From NCBI GenBank assembly GCA_002163115.1, contig MAAI01000008.1, positions 23,238 to 87,237 on the forward strand: a DNA stretch of 64,000 bases, written 5' to 3'. The notes beneath the pieces are model-generated. The model was not told the DNA's origin. It ran no database searches and saw only the letters and a list, made by a program, of their open reading frames with translations. The translations under genes and the position numbers were made by a program. Each line of letters begins with the position of its first letter. Position 1 is the first letter of the stretch. This document shows, in pieces, positions 8,435 to 17,513 of the stretch. This DNA is from Methylophaga sp. 41_12_T18 (GTDB lineage Bacteria > Pseudomonadota > Gammaproteobacteria > Nitrosococcales > Methylophagaceae).

Positions 8435-9286
8435 CTATGCACTCGTTGAAAAAGTACTTGTTGCTATCTCGTTATCCATAGCAACACCATAAGTGCGTAG
8501 TAACTCTGAAATTGTCCGCATCATTTGTGCATCTGTTTCAGCCGCTGCAATAGTCTCATCAGAAGATGAAGCACTACCATTTTGTTCTTGGAAGTTCATT
8601 GCCTCTTCACGTGACACTTCACCATCACCATTCGCATCAGCCTCACCGAAATTTTCCGCAAGTTGAGCAAATAGCTGTGTCATTTCCGAATTGCCCGTAG
8701 TTTCGGCCATTTCAGTTAATTCTTCTAAGCTATAACTAGGAGACTCTTCTTCTGATGGTGGCGGTGGTGGCATATTACCCTGGAAGCTCATCGCTTCCTC
8801 TCGAGACATTTCTCCATCACCATTGGTATCGGCCTCATCAAAATTTTCAGCTAACTGAGAAAAGAGTTCGCTCAAAGCTTCATCATCTGTCGAATCTGCC
8901 ATTTCTAGCAATTCATCTAAGCTGTAACTTGCTGACTCTTCATCTTCTTCCGATGGTGGAGGCGGTGGCATTCCACCTGGCTGACTCCCCTGCATACGTA
9001 CACTCATTTCAGCCGCCATATCTTCAAAGGATGAAGTCATTTCCGCTTGGGTAATTTTGCCATCACCATCGGTATCAATCATTTCGAACATTTTGTCAGA
9101 TGATAACGTACCCTCTGAATTGACTAGATTTTTCATTGCTGAATCTAGGTCACTCTGTTCAATATAGCCTTTGCCATCACTATCAATACTAGAAAAAACA
9201 TCCTCTGCCACTTGAGATGCATCTGGCCGCTGCATGTTTTGCATCCCGCTATACATCATCGACGAACTTATTCCACTAATGCTCAT
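8435..9286 (-). CDS. EF-hand calcium-binding protein with internal duplication
   Basis: A 283-residue, very acidic protein with no clear signal peptide. Four EF-hand loops are visible: DSDGKGYIEQSD (about 35), DTDGDGKITQAE (about 70), DTNGDGEMSREE (about 153) and DANGDGEVSREE (about 218). The last two lie in a tandem unit of about 65 residues: an MPPPPPSEE linker, a Ser/Tyr-Ser-Leu helix, QLAENF, then the EF loop. Such duplication suggests recent expansion. It should bind Ca2+, probably with a sensor or buffer role; the partner is unknown. GAGGAA precedes the ATG. It is convergent with the CpxA-like gene. Confidence 0.85.
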   Translation of the reverse strand: MSISGISSSMMYSGMQNMQRPDASQVAEDVFSSIDSDGKGYIEQSDLDSAMKNLVNSEGTLSSDKMFEMIDTDGDGKITQAEMTSSFEDMAAEMSVRMQGSQPGGMPPPPPSEEDEESASYSLDELLEMADSTDDEALSELFSQLAENFDEADTNGDGEMSREEAMSFQGNMPPPPPSEEESPSYSLEELTEMAETTGNSEMTQLFAQLAENFGEADANGDGEVSREEAMNFQEQNGSASSSDETIAAAETDAQMMRTISELLRTYGVAMDNEIATSTFSTSA

Positions 9287-9526
9287 AATTTATTCCTCAT
9301 TCGTAATTTAACCCCACAATGATTAAGCCAACGGTTAATCATCAAGCAGTGCGATTCCTGTCACATTTTTAGCAGCAGAAAACGCATAACCAGTGGAGCA
9401 ATATACCTGCTAAAACACCATGTAAAACAGTGCTTAACATGTAAAGTGGAGTAAAGATTTGTTAATGATTTTTAGTATCGGTAAAGACGGTATTGCAAGC
9501 ATTAGCTGATCGCTTATACAGCTCTA

Positions 9527-9620
9527 TTTTAGATGGTTAAATAAGCTTAAAACGGCAATATTTGCCATAGTGATAAAACGATTAATATCACGGTTAACCT
9601 GATATTTTTATCGTTTTTTT
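9527..9620 (+). ncRNA. Candidate small RNA or msrB leader with terminator
   Basis: The 375-bp gap between the EF-hand gene and msrB contains a promoter-like pair (TTGCAA at 9493-9498, 16 bp, TATACA at 9515-9520) and, downstream, an imperfect hairpin with a 7-T run. The predicted transcript is about 94 nt. It could be an independent sRNA or an attenuated leader of msrB, which starts 41 bp after the T-run. No ORF was recognised. Confidence 0.3.
9575..9620 (+). terminator. Rho-independent terminator upstream of msrB
   Basis: The left arm AAAACGATTAATATCA (9575-9590) pairs imperfectly with TGATATTTTTATCGTTTT (9600-9617) around a 9-nt loop, followed by T's to 9620. No annotated gene reads into it from the left on this strand. 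Confidence 0.55.
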
Positions 9621-9661
9621 ATAGAATACTACTTTAGATTGATAAAGCCTGAAGACCCAAT

Positions 9662-10060
9662 ATGGTTAATAAGATTGATAAAACAGAGCAACAATGGCAG
9701 CAACAGCTTACTGATGAGCAATATCGCATTACACGCTTAGCCGGTACAGAACCACCGTTTTCAGGCATCTATGCTGAACATAACGATAGTGGTAATTATC
9801 ACTGCATTTGTTGTGATCAGGTTTTATTTTCTTCAACAGACAAATTTGACTCAGGCTGTGGCTGGCCTAGCTTTTCCAATCAAATTGAACAAGGCATGGT
9901 CAGTCATCATATCGATCAAAGTCTCGGCATGGATCGCACCGAAGTTCGCTGTAAACATTGTGATGCTCATTTAGGCCATATTTTTGATGATGGTCCTGCT
10001 CCCACCGGCCTACGTTATTGCATAAACTCTGTTGCTTTAAACTTTTCTGACAAAAAATAG
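9662..10060 (+). CDS. msrB: Peptide-methionine (R)-S-oxide reductase
   Basis: A 132-residue MsrB, which reduces methionine-R-sulfoxide in proteins and so repairs oxidative damage in the cytosol. Zinc ligands C48/C51 and C97/C100 and catalytic C120 in RYCINS are all present, as are the SGCGWPSF and TEVRCKHCDAHLGHIF signatures. The length is normal for a single-domain MsrB. A GIY-YIG gene follows after 2 bp, suggesting co-transcription. The terminator-like hairpin upstream may control it. Confidence 0.95.
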   Translation: MVNKIDKTEQQWQQQLTDEQYRITRLAGTEPPFSGIYAEHNDSGNYHCICCDQVLFSSTDKFDSGCGWPSFSNQIEQGMVSHHIDQSLGMDRTEVRCKHCDAHLGHIFDDGPAPTGLRYCINSVALNFSDKK

Positions 10061-10062
10061 CG

Positions 10063-10320
10063 ATGGCAGCAAGCGAGTGGTTTGTTTATATCGTTGAAGC
10101 TGAAAACGGTCATTTATATACAGGCATTACCACCGATTTAAAACGACGACTTGCAGAACACCAGTCGAAACAGGGCGGCGCACGCTTTTTTCATACCAGT
10201 GCAGCCAAACAGATGGTCTATCATGAAACTCAAGCGGATCGTAGCAGCGCCTCTAAACGTGAAGCCGCAATCAAAAAACTAAGTCGTAAAGCCAAAATAG
10301 AACTTATCGAAAACCAATAA
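10063..10320 (+). CDS. GIY-YIG nuclease-superfamily protein (YhbQ-like)
   Basis: An 85-residue protein consisting of one GIY-YIG domain: WFVYIVEAENGHLYTGITTD has the paired YIV and YTG elements, followed by LKRRLAEHQ with the catalytic-type Arg and a Lys-rich tail. This matches the small UPF0213/YhbQ family, whose members have nuclease activity in some species and an uncertain role. It follows msrB after 2 bp and probably shares its transcript. Confidence 0.88.
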   Translation: MAASEWFVYIVEAENGHLYTGITTDLKRRLAEHQSKQGGARFFHTSAAKQMVYHETQADRSSASKREAAIKKLSRKAKIELIENQ

Positions 10321-10390
10321 GACCATGTATAATGGTTGGTTATTCTAATTTTGAGTTCACACTCTACTTTAATCCACATAGGTAACTAAA

Positions 10391-11986
10391 TTGCTTACAA
10401 CTGCAAATATCACCATGCAATTTGGCGCAAAGCCACTTTTTGAAAATGTTTCTGTTAAATTTGGTAACGGTAATCGCTATGGTTTAATCGGCGCCAACGG
10501 CTGTGGTAAATCCACATTCATGAAAATTTTATCTGGCGATCTTGCTCCGACTTCGGGTAACGTTAGCCTCGATGTTAATGAAACATTTTCCGTATTAAAA
10601 CAAGATCAATTTGCTTATGAAGAACTGCGCGTTATCGATGTAGTCATCATGGGTGACGCGGCTTTATGGGAAGTGCATCATGAACGTGATCGCATTTATA
10701 ACCTGCCTGAAATGTCTGAAGAAGATGGTATTAAAGTTGCTCACCTTGAAGGTGAATATGCTGAAATGGATGGTTACACCGCTGAGTCACGTGCCGGTGA
10801 ATTATTATTAGGTGTCGGCATTCCTACCGAGCAACATTACGTGCCAATGAGTGAAATTGCACCCGGTTGGAAATTACGTATTTTACTTGCTCAGGTTTTA
10901 TTTGCTGAACCTGACATTTTGTTACTTGATGAGCCGACTAACCATTTGGATATCAATACCATTCGCTGGTTAGAAGACATGATCAATCAACGTAACGGCA
11001 CCATGGTTATCATTTCGCATGATCGTCACTTTTTAAACAGTGTTTGTACTCATATGGCTGATATGGATTTCGGTGAGTTACGTATTTATCCAGGTAACTA
11101 TGATGAATACATGCTGGCATCGACCCAAGCTCGTGCCCAACAATTGTCTGACAATGCTAAGAAAAAAGCCCAAATTATCGAGCTGCAAGATTTCGTTCGT
11201 CGCTTCTCAGCAAATGCCTCTAAAGCGAAACAGGCAACATCTCGTGCTAAACAAATTGATAAAATCCAATTAGATGACATCAAACCTTCTAGCCGTGTCA
11301 ATCCTTATATTCGTTTTGATCAAGAGAAAAAGTTGTTCAGAAATGCCATTGAAGTAACCGGCATTAGCCAAGGTTATGATAACGAAGCCGCATTATTTGA
11401 AAACTTCAAATTTATGGCTGAAGTCGGTGAACGCATTGCGATTATCGGTCCTAACGGTATTGGTAAATCTACTTTAGCTAAAACATTGGTCAATGAATTA
11501 GCGCCTAAATCCGGTGAAGTGAAATGGTCTGAAAATGCCAATATTGGTTATTACGCGCAAGACCACGAATACTTATTTGAAAATGATCTCGATTTGTTTG
11601 ACTGGATGTCACAATGGGGCAGCAGCAATGATGACGAACAAGTTATTCGCAGTACTTTAGGTCGCTTGTTATTCTCTGGCCACCTCATCGAGAAAAAAGC
11701 CAAAGTATTATCCGGTGGTGAAAAAGGTCGGATGATGTTTGGTAAATTATTACTGCAAAAACCAAATATTCTAGTGATGGATGAGCCAACCAACCATATG
11801 GATATGGAATCAATCGAGTCATTAAATATGGCGTTAACTCAATACGAAGGTACTTTATTCTTCGTTAGTCATGATCGTGAGTTTGTATCATCACTCGCTA
11901 CTCGTATCTTTGATATTACCGAAAATGGCATTATTGACTTCGATGGAACCTATGAAGAATACCTCGTGAGCCAAGGTATTAAGTAG
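10391..11986 (+). CDS. ybiT: ABC-F ATPase YbiT
   Basis: A 531-residue soluble tandem ABC protein of the ABC-F class, which acts on ribosomes. Domain 1 has Walker [10 protein letters not shown], a degenerate signature and Walker [13 protein letters not shown]; domain 2 has [17 protein letters not shown] and [12 protein letters not shown]. The charged inter-domain linker (about 240-300) is present. N-terminal text ([20 protein letters not shown]) and overall length match E. coli YbiT rather than EttA, Uup or YheS. The likely start is TTG at 10391, which aligns with the YbiT N-terminus. A strong terminator follows. Confidence 0.92.
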   Translation: MLTTANITMQFGAKPLFENVSVKFGNGNRYGLIGANGCGKSTFMKILSGDLAPTSGNVSLDVNETFSVLKQDQFAYEELRVIDVVIMGDAALWEVHHERDRIYNLPEMSEEDGIKVAHLEGEYAEMDGYTAESRAGELLLGVGIPTEQHYVPMSEIAPGWKLRILLAQVLFAEPDILLLDEPTNHLDINTIRWLEDMINQRNGTMVIISHDRHFLNSVCTHMADMDFGELRIYPGNYDEYMLASTQARAQQLSDNAKKKAQIIELQDFVRRFSANASKAKQATSRAKQIDKIQLDDIKPSSRVNPYIRFDQEKKLFRNAIEVTGISQGYDNEAALFENFKFMAEVGERIAIIGPNGIGKSTLAKTLVNELAPKSGEVKWSENANIGYYAQDHEYLFENDLDLFDWMSQWGSSNDDEQVIRSTLGRLLFSGHLIEKKAKVLSGGEKGRMMFGKLLLQKPNILVMDEPTNHMDMESIESLNMALTQYEGTLFFVSHDREFVSSLATRIFDITENGIIDFDGTYEEYLVSQGIK

Positions 11987-12010
11987 TCCAAACTAGCTAA
12001 GATTTTCAAT

Positions 12011-12043
12011 AAAAAAGCCTGACTTTTTAGTCAGGCTTTTTTT
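12011..12043. terminator. Bidirectional terminator
   Basis: AAAAAAGCCTGACT and its complement form a stem with a T loop and A/T tracts on both sides. It lies between ybiT and the convergent GGDEF gene; the stop codon of the latter (12031-12033) sits inside one arm. Confidence 0.88.
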
Positions 12044-13476
12044 GTTAGCTCGCCACCATACTCGTCACTGAACCGATATTGATTCTTGCCAGCACTTTTT
12101 GCCACATACATGGCTTCATCAGCTCGCTTCACTAGAAACTCCGGTGCCATTGTCGAGGATGAGGTAATAGCAATGCCTGTGCTAGCTGATACCGATATCC
12201 TGTTATCCTTAATAATAAATTCCTGACTCACTAAATCAGTTATTTTTTCAGCTACTAAAACAGCCCCTTCTCTATCATTTAGATTAGTGAGGATAATAAT
12301 AAACTCATCCCCTCCTAACCTTGAAACAGTATCAAGACCTATACGAACACAGTCTTCTAAGCGTTTACCTACTTTATGTAGCAAATCATCACCAATACCA
12401 TGACCAAAAGTATCGTTAACTTGCTTAAAGCCATCTAAGTCAATAAATAATACCGCAGTCATCGTTTGCATTCGTTGCGATGATTTTAGTGCTTGCCCTA
12501 GCCGATCCATCCCCAACACTCTATTTGGTAAATTGGTCACCGAATCAAAGTGGGCAAGTTGGTTTAACTTGTCTCGGTTTTGTTGTAACAACTTAGATTC
12601 ATTAATAGTCAGAGCAATATATCGATTAACATAGGTAGAAAACATCACAGATGCCACCGTTAAAAATAAAATAATCACGGTCACCGTCGGTAACATCTCA
12701 CCAATGAAGACTTCACCCGGTCGGTCTGGACGCCAAACTATATTTTTTTCATGTTTGCCAGTAGGAGATAGCATCGGCTCAAAGACATAACCTGACTCTA
12801 TTTTTTGTGTGTGATCTTGTATCTGTAAATCATGTAAGCGAAATTGCTTTGACCAGTTGGCTAAGAGCTTTTGATCGATAATTTCAGTCAACATCAATAC
12901 CCCGTATGCATGGCCAAACTTGAATTCATCGTTATCCACATTAGGTGCAATTACAGAGACAGCAATTAAGTGAAGCTCACCACCGATTACCATCACACCG
13001 GTAACAAAGTCTGGAGCTTTAAGGTTAGTAGCCAATGCTCGCTCAATCAACAATTTACTAGGAGGCGTTGAAAATATATCGGGGGGAGACGTTTCTACCT
13101 CGCCTTTGACAATAGACAATTGAGCCGTGTTTCCGCTATCAAAAACAACGATACGCTCAACATTAAAAGCGTCCTTCATATAACTCCCTAAAAAATTTTC
13201 TTCTAAGAAGTCATAGTCTATTTTTTCGTCAGTTAAGGCTGCAACAGCTTCATTCCAAACACTATAATCGATAGCTAACTTGCCCAGTTTATTATGCTCG
13301 GACTGAAATACACTTTGAAAGATAAGCGTTGAAGACTCAACAGAATAGTCGTTAAGTTTGTGATAGGACTGATTGGATAGAAAAACGACATAGACAGCCA
13401 CTCCAACCAACATAAAGAAGAGTAGATAAAGGCTTAGCTTGAGCTGGGTCAAAATACTATCAATGCGATATTTCAT
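12031..13476 (-). CDS. CHASE4-GGDEF diguanylate cyclase
   Basis: A 481-residue membrane enzyme expected to make cyclic di-GMP from GTP. Helix at about 12-32, a periplasmic CHASE4-type sensor (FQSEHNKLGKLAIDYSVWNE), second helix at about 258-278, then a GGDEF domain with an intact RLGGDEF active site and the HFDSVTNLPNR entry motif. The residues before it read RIGLD, so the usual RxxD inhibitory site is not in register; product inhibition may be absent. No EAL domain. A GTG at 13485 is possible, but the ATG at 13476 has a better-placed GAGTG. Confidence 0.9.
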   Translation of the reverse strand: MKYRIDSILTQLKLSLYLLFFMLVGVAVYVVFLSNQSYHKLNDYSVESSTLIFQSVFQSEHNKLGKLAIDYSVWNEAVAALTDEKIDYDFLEENFLGSYMKDAFNVERIVVFDSGNTAQLSIVKGEVETSPPDIFSTPPSKLLIERALATNLKAPDFVTGVMVIGGELHLIAVSVIAPNVDNDEFKFGHAYGVLMLTEIIDQKLLANWSKQFRLHDLQIQDHTQKIESGYVFEPMLSPTGKHEKNIVWRPDRPGEVFIGEMLPTVTVIILFLTVASVMFSTYVNRYIALTINESKLLQQNRDKLNQLAHFDSVTNLPNRVLGMDRLGQALKSSQRMQTMTAVLFIDLDGFKQVNDTFGHGIGDDLLHKVGKRLEDCVRIGLDTVSRLGGDEFIIILTNLNDREGAVLVAEKITDLVSQEFIIKDNRISVSASTGIAITSSSTMAPEFLVKRADEAMYVAKSAGKNQYRFSDEYGGELTKKA

Positions 13477-13615
13477 CGTTATCACTCACAATAGCGTTGA
13501 ACTAACGTTAACTAGTGAAGCATTGAACTCTAAATCTTTAAGTCATCATAGCACTTTTATTCATGTAGAATAAAATGACACAGCCACTTACTCTATAAAT
13601 GAAAAGGATAATTTT

Positions 13616-14170
13616 ATGAGTTACTCAGCTAAATATCGTATCGTTTTCTTGTTCATTAGTTTAATGATGATTTCACTAAGTCCTGCATCTATCGCAGCCT
13701 CTGCCACCGAAATTAACATTGGTGTTTCTGAGACCTTAAAACGCTTCAAACAAGATGTCTCCGGTGGTGAAGAATTCTTAAAACAAGCCAAAGGTGTCCT
13801 GGTATTCCCGAGTATTATTAAAGCCGGCTTTATTGTTGGTGGTGAATATGGTGAAGGTGCCCTACTCATTGGTGATAAAACCATCGATTATTACAGTACA
13901 GCTGCAGCTTCCCTCGGATTTCAACTCGGTGCCCAATCTAAATCAGTCGTCTTAGTTTTTATGACCAATGACGCACTTAAGTCATTTCAATCTAGCAAGG
14001 GTTGGAAGGCGGGTGTCGATGGCTCCGTTGCAGTTATTGAATGGGGTGTTGGCGAAGATATCAATACTGTTGATATAAAAGATCCCATTATTGGCTTTGT
14101 CTTTAGCAATAAGGGATTGATGTTCAACTTAACGCTGGAAGGCTCAAAATTTACTAAAATCGAAAAGTAG
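13616..14170 (+). CDS. SYLF/YSC84 domain lipid-binding protein
   Basis: A 184-residue exported protein: signal peptide to about residue 28 (LMMISLSPASIAASA), then a SYLF (YSC84) domain with FLKQAKGVLVFPSIIKAGFIVGG, GEGALLIG and LGFQLGAQSKSVVLVFMT. SYLF domains bind phospholipids, and bacterial members are periplasmic or outer-membrane-associated proteins of uncertain role. The ASCH-domain gene starts 4 bp after its stop, so the two are probably co-transcribed. Confidence 0.88.
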   Translation: MSYSAKYRIVFLFISLMMISLSPASIAASATEINIGVSETLKRFKQDVSGGEEFLKQAKGVLVFPSIIKAGFIVGGEYGEGALLIGDKTIDYYSTAAASLGFQLGAQSKSVVLVFMTNDALKSFQSSKGWKAGVDGSVAVIEWGVGEDINTVDIKDPIIGFVFSNKGLMFNLTLEGSKFTKIEK

Positions 14171-14174
14171 GATT

Positions 14175-14510
14175 ATGAAAAACTTAAATTACCCAGAAAA
14201 AACATGCGAAATAGATCGTCTCGTCACCCACCCTAAATTAGTTGAATCAGCCTTGGCTGGTACAAAAACGCAACAACGACGTGATGGTGTTTATGCATAT
14301 CCAGGTGAAACATTTGAATTAGAAGGTGTTAAATTTATCGTCACCAGTTTAGAACATAAGACCTTGGGCGATATGACCGATGCTGATGCACAAGCAGAAG
14401 GCTACCCTAGTATGGAGGCTTATAAAGCCCTTATATTAAGAATGCATGCCGGCATGCAATGGGATGAAAGTCATCTTGTCTGGGTGCATGAATTCAAGAA
14501 AGAAAACTAA
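14175..14510 (+). CDS. ASCH/PUA-like domain protein
   Basis: A 111-residue soluble protein with an ASCH-like pattern: a basic segment ALAGTKTQQRR near the start, a central GETFELEGVKFIVTSLEHKTLGDMTDADA resembling the beta-core and acidic turn of ASCH domains, and a C-terminal HLVWVHEF strand. ASCH proteins are thought to bind RNA. It follows the SYLF gene by 4 bp. The family assignment is moderately sure; the function is unknown. Confidence 0.65.
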   Translation: MKNLNYPEKTCEIDRLVTHPKLVESALAGTKTQQRRDGVYAYPGETFELEGVKFIVTSLEHKTLGDMTDADAQAEGYPSMEAYKALILRMHAGMQWDESHLVWVHEFKKEN

Positions 14511-14518
14511 ACAACGAC

Positions 14519-14560
14519 CATTAAAGACACTGCTAGTGCATTATTAGCAGTGTCTTTAAT
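14519..14560. terminator. Bidirectional terminator
   Basis: ATTAAAGACACTGCTA pairs perfectly with TAGCAGTGTCTTTAAT (14545-14560) around a 9-nt loop, between the ASCH gene and the convergent CheY-like gene. Confidence 0.8.
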
Positions 14561-14565
14561 AACTT

Positions 14566-14931
14566 CTAAGCTAAAACCTTATTAACCACATTCACCAATT
14601 GGGTGGGGTTAAATGGTTTCACCAGCCAACCTGTTACCCCAGCTTCACGACCTTGCTGTTTGACTGCCGCGCTAGACTCCGTTGTTAAAACAAGGATCGG
14701 AGTAAACTTATATTCAGCTTTCGCTCTTAATGCCGTCGCGAACTCTAAACCATTCATATTAGGCATATTCAAGTCAGTAATAACCAAATCAAATTTTTGT
14801 GTTTGTGCCGTTTGTAGTGCATTGGCGCCATCTACACAGTCGGTTAAAGTATGGGAGCCTTCTCCGCCTAATGTAAATACAACCATTTTTCGCATTGATG
14901 ACGAGTCATCAACAATTAATATATTTGCCAT
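14566..14931 (-). CDS. CheY-like single-domain response regulator
   Basis: A 121-residue stand-alone receiver domain: D8/D9, phosphoacceptor D53 in LVITDLNMPNMNG, T83/T84 and K105 in WLVKPF. There is no output domain. The sequence resembles receivers of the chemotaxis/twitching type, but no che or pil genes flank it, so the cognate kinase and target are unknown. Located between a terminator and the dodecin gene on the same strand. Confidence 0.88.
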   Translation of the reverse strand: MANILIVDDSSSMRKMVVFTLGGEGSHTLTDCVDGANALQTAQTQKFDLVITDLNMPNMNGLEFATALRAKAEYKFTPILVLTTESSAAVKQQGREAGVTGWLVKPFNPTQLVNVVNKVLA

Positions 14932-14997
14932 CTAAAATCTTTTTCCATTTTTATTTAGTAAGAACGTTAATCTTTAACGTTCCAGTCCTTTTGAAGT

Positions 14998-15207
14998 CTA
15001 ATCTTCTATTCTAAAACCAACTTTAATCGTTACTTGCCAGTATTTCACTCCCCCCTCTTCGATATAACCACGCGTATCAATCACTTGAAACCAGTGTAAG
15101 TTTTTTACCGTTTCATTTGCTTTTGCAATGGCGTTTTGAATCGCTTGATCTGAACTGTCTGCTGAGCTACCAGTGAGTTCAATATGTTTATATGTATGCT
15201 CGGTCAT
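14998..15207 (-). CDS. Dodecin flavin-storage protein
   Basis: A 69-residue protein with the dodecin pattern: YKHIELTGSSADSSDQAIQNAI, a helix, then the conserved W/Q pair in LHWFQVIDTRGYI (the Trp that stacks on flavin) and the final strand YWQVTIKVGFRI. Dodecins form hollow dodecamers that bind flavin and limit free flavin photochemistry. GGAGAG precedes the ATG. Confidence 0.9.
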   Translation of the reverse strand: MTEHTYKHIELTGSSADSSDQAIQNAIAKANETVKNLHWFQVIDTRGYIEEGGVKYWQVTIKVGFRIED

Positions 15208-15616
15208 TTCTTCTCTCCTTAAATATTTATCTACGTAAATAGAGTCAGCCTACAACACTATTTTGCCTAGGCTGAGCCTTCATATCACAATCAGTTCTGA
15301 CTTAGACAATATGACACGCCTACGGATAATCAGCCAAGTAAAATTTCTATTTTTAGCCATTCAATTCCTGATAATAATGCGATTCCTCATATCAGTAAGC
15401 CCAAATACAGCTTAACTTCATTCAAATTGATTTCTAAACAAGCTTTTGGCGTTATAATAGAAGCCTATAAATTCCTATTTCTGTATCAATTTAGTCAATT
15501 ATTTAACAGACTGATTTGACTGGCTTTTATTATGAAACTTGCGTATAATTGTTCGATTGGTTTCTCCCTCTATTCAGCTTACGATAGATAACAAGCTGGT
15601 TTTCACAGGTTAATAC
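15208..15616 (+). promoter_or_regulatory. Long leader and promoter region of deaD
   Basis: A gene-free 409 bp upstream of deaD. A good -10 (TATAAT, 15453-15458) without a strong -35 would give a 5' UTR of roughly 150 nt; a second TATAAT-like element lies near 15542. Long leaders are usual for cold-shock helicase mRNAs. CACAGG at 15604-15609 may be part of the ribosome-binding region. The exact promoter is uncertain. Confidence 0.4.
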
Positions 15617-17431
15617 ATGTCCACTGAAGAACAACAATCTACGCCTTTATTCTCTGAATTAGGCTTATCTGCTCCTATTTTAAAAGCTGTGCAAGAAGCC
15701 GGCTATGAAACGCCATCACCGATACAAGCACAAAGTATTGCACCATTATTAGAAGGTCGCGATCTGCTTGGCCAAGCACAAACGGGTACAGGTAAAACCG
15801 CTGCTTTCTCATTGCCGCTATTAAGTCGTATTGATGTAAAATCTAAGATGCCGCAGATGTTGGTATTAGCACCAACTCGCGAACTTGCCATTCAAGTTGC
15901 TGAAGCCATTCAAAGTTACGCGCGACATATGAAAGGTTTACATGTGTTGCCTATTTATGGTGGCCAAAGCATGGGCATTCAACTACGTCAATTGCAACGT
16001 AACCCACAGGTCATCGTCGGCACACCGGGGCGGATCCTTGATCATATTCGTCGTAGCACCTTAAAACTTGGTGAGCTAAAATCATTGGTTTTAGATGAAG
16101 CTGATGAAATGTTACGTATGGGCTTTATTGATGATGTAGAAACCATCCTAAAAGAAACACCAGATAGCCGTCAGGTCGCATTGTTCTCAGCAACAATGCC
16201 TAGCGCTATTCATCGTGTCGCGACTCGTTACTTAAAAGATCCGGTAGAAATTCGTATCAAATCGAAGACTACAACCATGGAAACAATCAATCAACGTTAC
16301 TGGCAAGTGACTGGCATGCATAAACTTGATGCCTTAACTCGTATTCTTGAAGTTGAAGAATTTGATGCCATGATCATTTTTGTTCGCACAAAAAACTCTA
16401 CTGCTGAACTTGCTGAAAAATTAGAAGCGCGCGGTTACTCCAGTTCACCACTTAACGGTGATATGAACCAAGCTGCACGTGAAAAAGCTATTGAGCGGAT
16501 GAAAAAAGGTAAGTTAGACATCTTAGTCGCAACCGATGTCGCTGCTCGTGGCCTCGATATTGCTCGAATGAGCCATGTTGTGAACTATGACATTCCTTAC
16601 GATACTGAATCTTATGTTCACCGTATTGGTCGAACAGGCCGTGCCGGTCGTAAAGGTGAGGCTATCTTGTTTGTTTCACCTCGTGAAAAACGCATGTTAT
16701 TCGCGATTGAAAAAGCAACACGTCAAACTATTGCAAAAATGCAGTTACCAAGCACTGAAGATATTGCTGACCGTCGAGTCATGCAATTTAACCAACAACT
16801 CAGTGAAACAATGGAAGCTCAAGACTTAAGTTTCTTTGAAAAAGTGATCAGTGACTACCAACAAGAACACAATGCTGATCCACTTGAAGTTGCCGCAGCC
16901 TTAACCTATTTAGTGCAAAAAACACGTCCGCTAAAACCGGTTAAACATGTGCAAGAGCGTCCGGCTCGTGCAGAGCGTGAACGTGGTAGCCGTAATGAGC
17001 GACCAGAACGAGGCGATCGTGAACGTTCACCTCGTCGTAGCAATCGTTCTTCTGAACATAAAGCTGAACAAGGTATGCAAACATACCGTGTCGAAGTCGG
17101 TCGTACACATGGCGTCGAAGTTAAAAACTTAGTCGGTGCTATTGCAAATGAAGCCGGTATTGATAGCAAAGACATTGGTCGTATTAGCTTACAAGATAGC
17201 CATAGCACAATCGATTTACCGGAAGGCATGCCAAAAGATTTATTCCAACAATTACGCAAAGTTTGGGTCTGTAACAAACAGCTTGAACTAAGCTTAATGG
17301 GTGCAGGTGAAGCTAGCTCTGATGACTCGTCTCCTCGTAAACCAAGACGTTCAGGTAAGCCTCGCTCACGACCTCGTGATGCATCTCGTCGACCTAGTAC
17401 TCGACGTAGCAATAAACCAAGCAGTGATTAA
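15617..17431 (+). CDS. deaD: DEAD-box RNA helicase DeaD/CsdA
   Basis: A 604-residue ATP-dependent RNA helicase involved in cold-shock mRNA turnover and ribosome assembly. The N-terminal Q motif (PSPIQAQS), AQTGTGKT, PTRELAIQ, DEADEML, SAT and HRIGRTGR are intact. After the helicase core (to about 370) come an alpha-helical dimerisation region, an Arg/Glu-rich linker (about 445-490) and the DbpA-type RNA-binding domain (about 493-565: VGRTHGVEVKNLVGAIANEA), then a basic Ser/Arg tail. The domain order and length are those of DeaD rather than RhlE/SrmB. Confidence 0.95.
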   Translation: MSTEEQQSTPLFSELGLSAPILKAVQEAGYETPSPIQAQSIAPLLEGRDLLGQAQTGTGKTAAFSLPLLSRIDVKSKMPQMLVLAPTRELAIQVAEAIQSYARHMKGLHVLPIYGGQSMGIQLRQLQRNPQVIVGTPGRILDHIRRSTLKLGELKSLVLDEADEMLRMGFIDDVETILKETPDSRQVALFSATMPSAIHRVATRYLKDPVEIRIKSKTTTMETINQRYWQVTGMHKLDALTRILEVEEFDAMIIFVRTKNSTAELAEKLEARGYSSSPLNGDMNQAAREKAIERMKKGKLDILVATDVAARGLDIARMSHVVNYDIPYDTESYVHRIGRTGRAGRKGEAILFVSPREKRMLFAIEKATRQTIAKMQLPSTEDIADRRVMQFNQQLSETMEAQDLSFFEKVISDYQQEHNADPLEVAAALTYLVQKTRPLKPVKHVQERPARAERERGSRNERPERGDRERSPRRSNRSSEHKAEQGMQTYRVEVGRTHGVEVKNLVGAIANEAGIDSKDIGRISLQDSHSTIDLPEGMPKDLFQQLRKVWVCNKQLELSLMGAGEASSDDSSPRKPRRSGKPRSRPRDASRRPSTRRSNKPSSD

Positions 17432-17432
17432 T

Positions 17433-17462
17433 AAAAAGCCCTCTTTATGAGGGCTTTTTTTT
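17433..17462 (+). terminator. deaD terminator
   Basis: AAAAAGCCCTC, a 5-nt loop and GAGGGC followed by eight T's, immediately after the deaD stop codon. Confidence 0.9.
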
Positions 17463-17513
17463 GGCTACCATCCAAATGCTTCCACTCTTAGCTTCAACAT
17501 GTAAAATAACCCC

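Noticed and set aside
12940..12955. DnaA-box-like TTATCCACA
   Set aside because: A single copy inside the GGDEF coding sequence with no cluster or AT-rich unwinding region.
16906..17412. 168-codon open frame antisense to the Arg-rich tail of deaD
   Set aside because: Long antisense frames are expected opposite repetitive Arg/Ser codons, and deaD is clearly the real gene.
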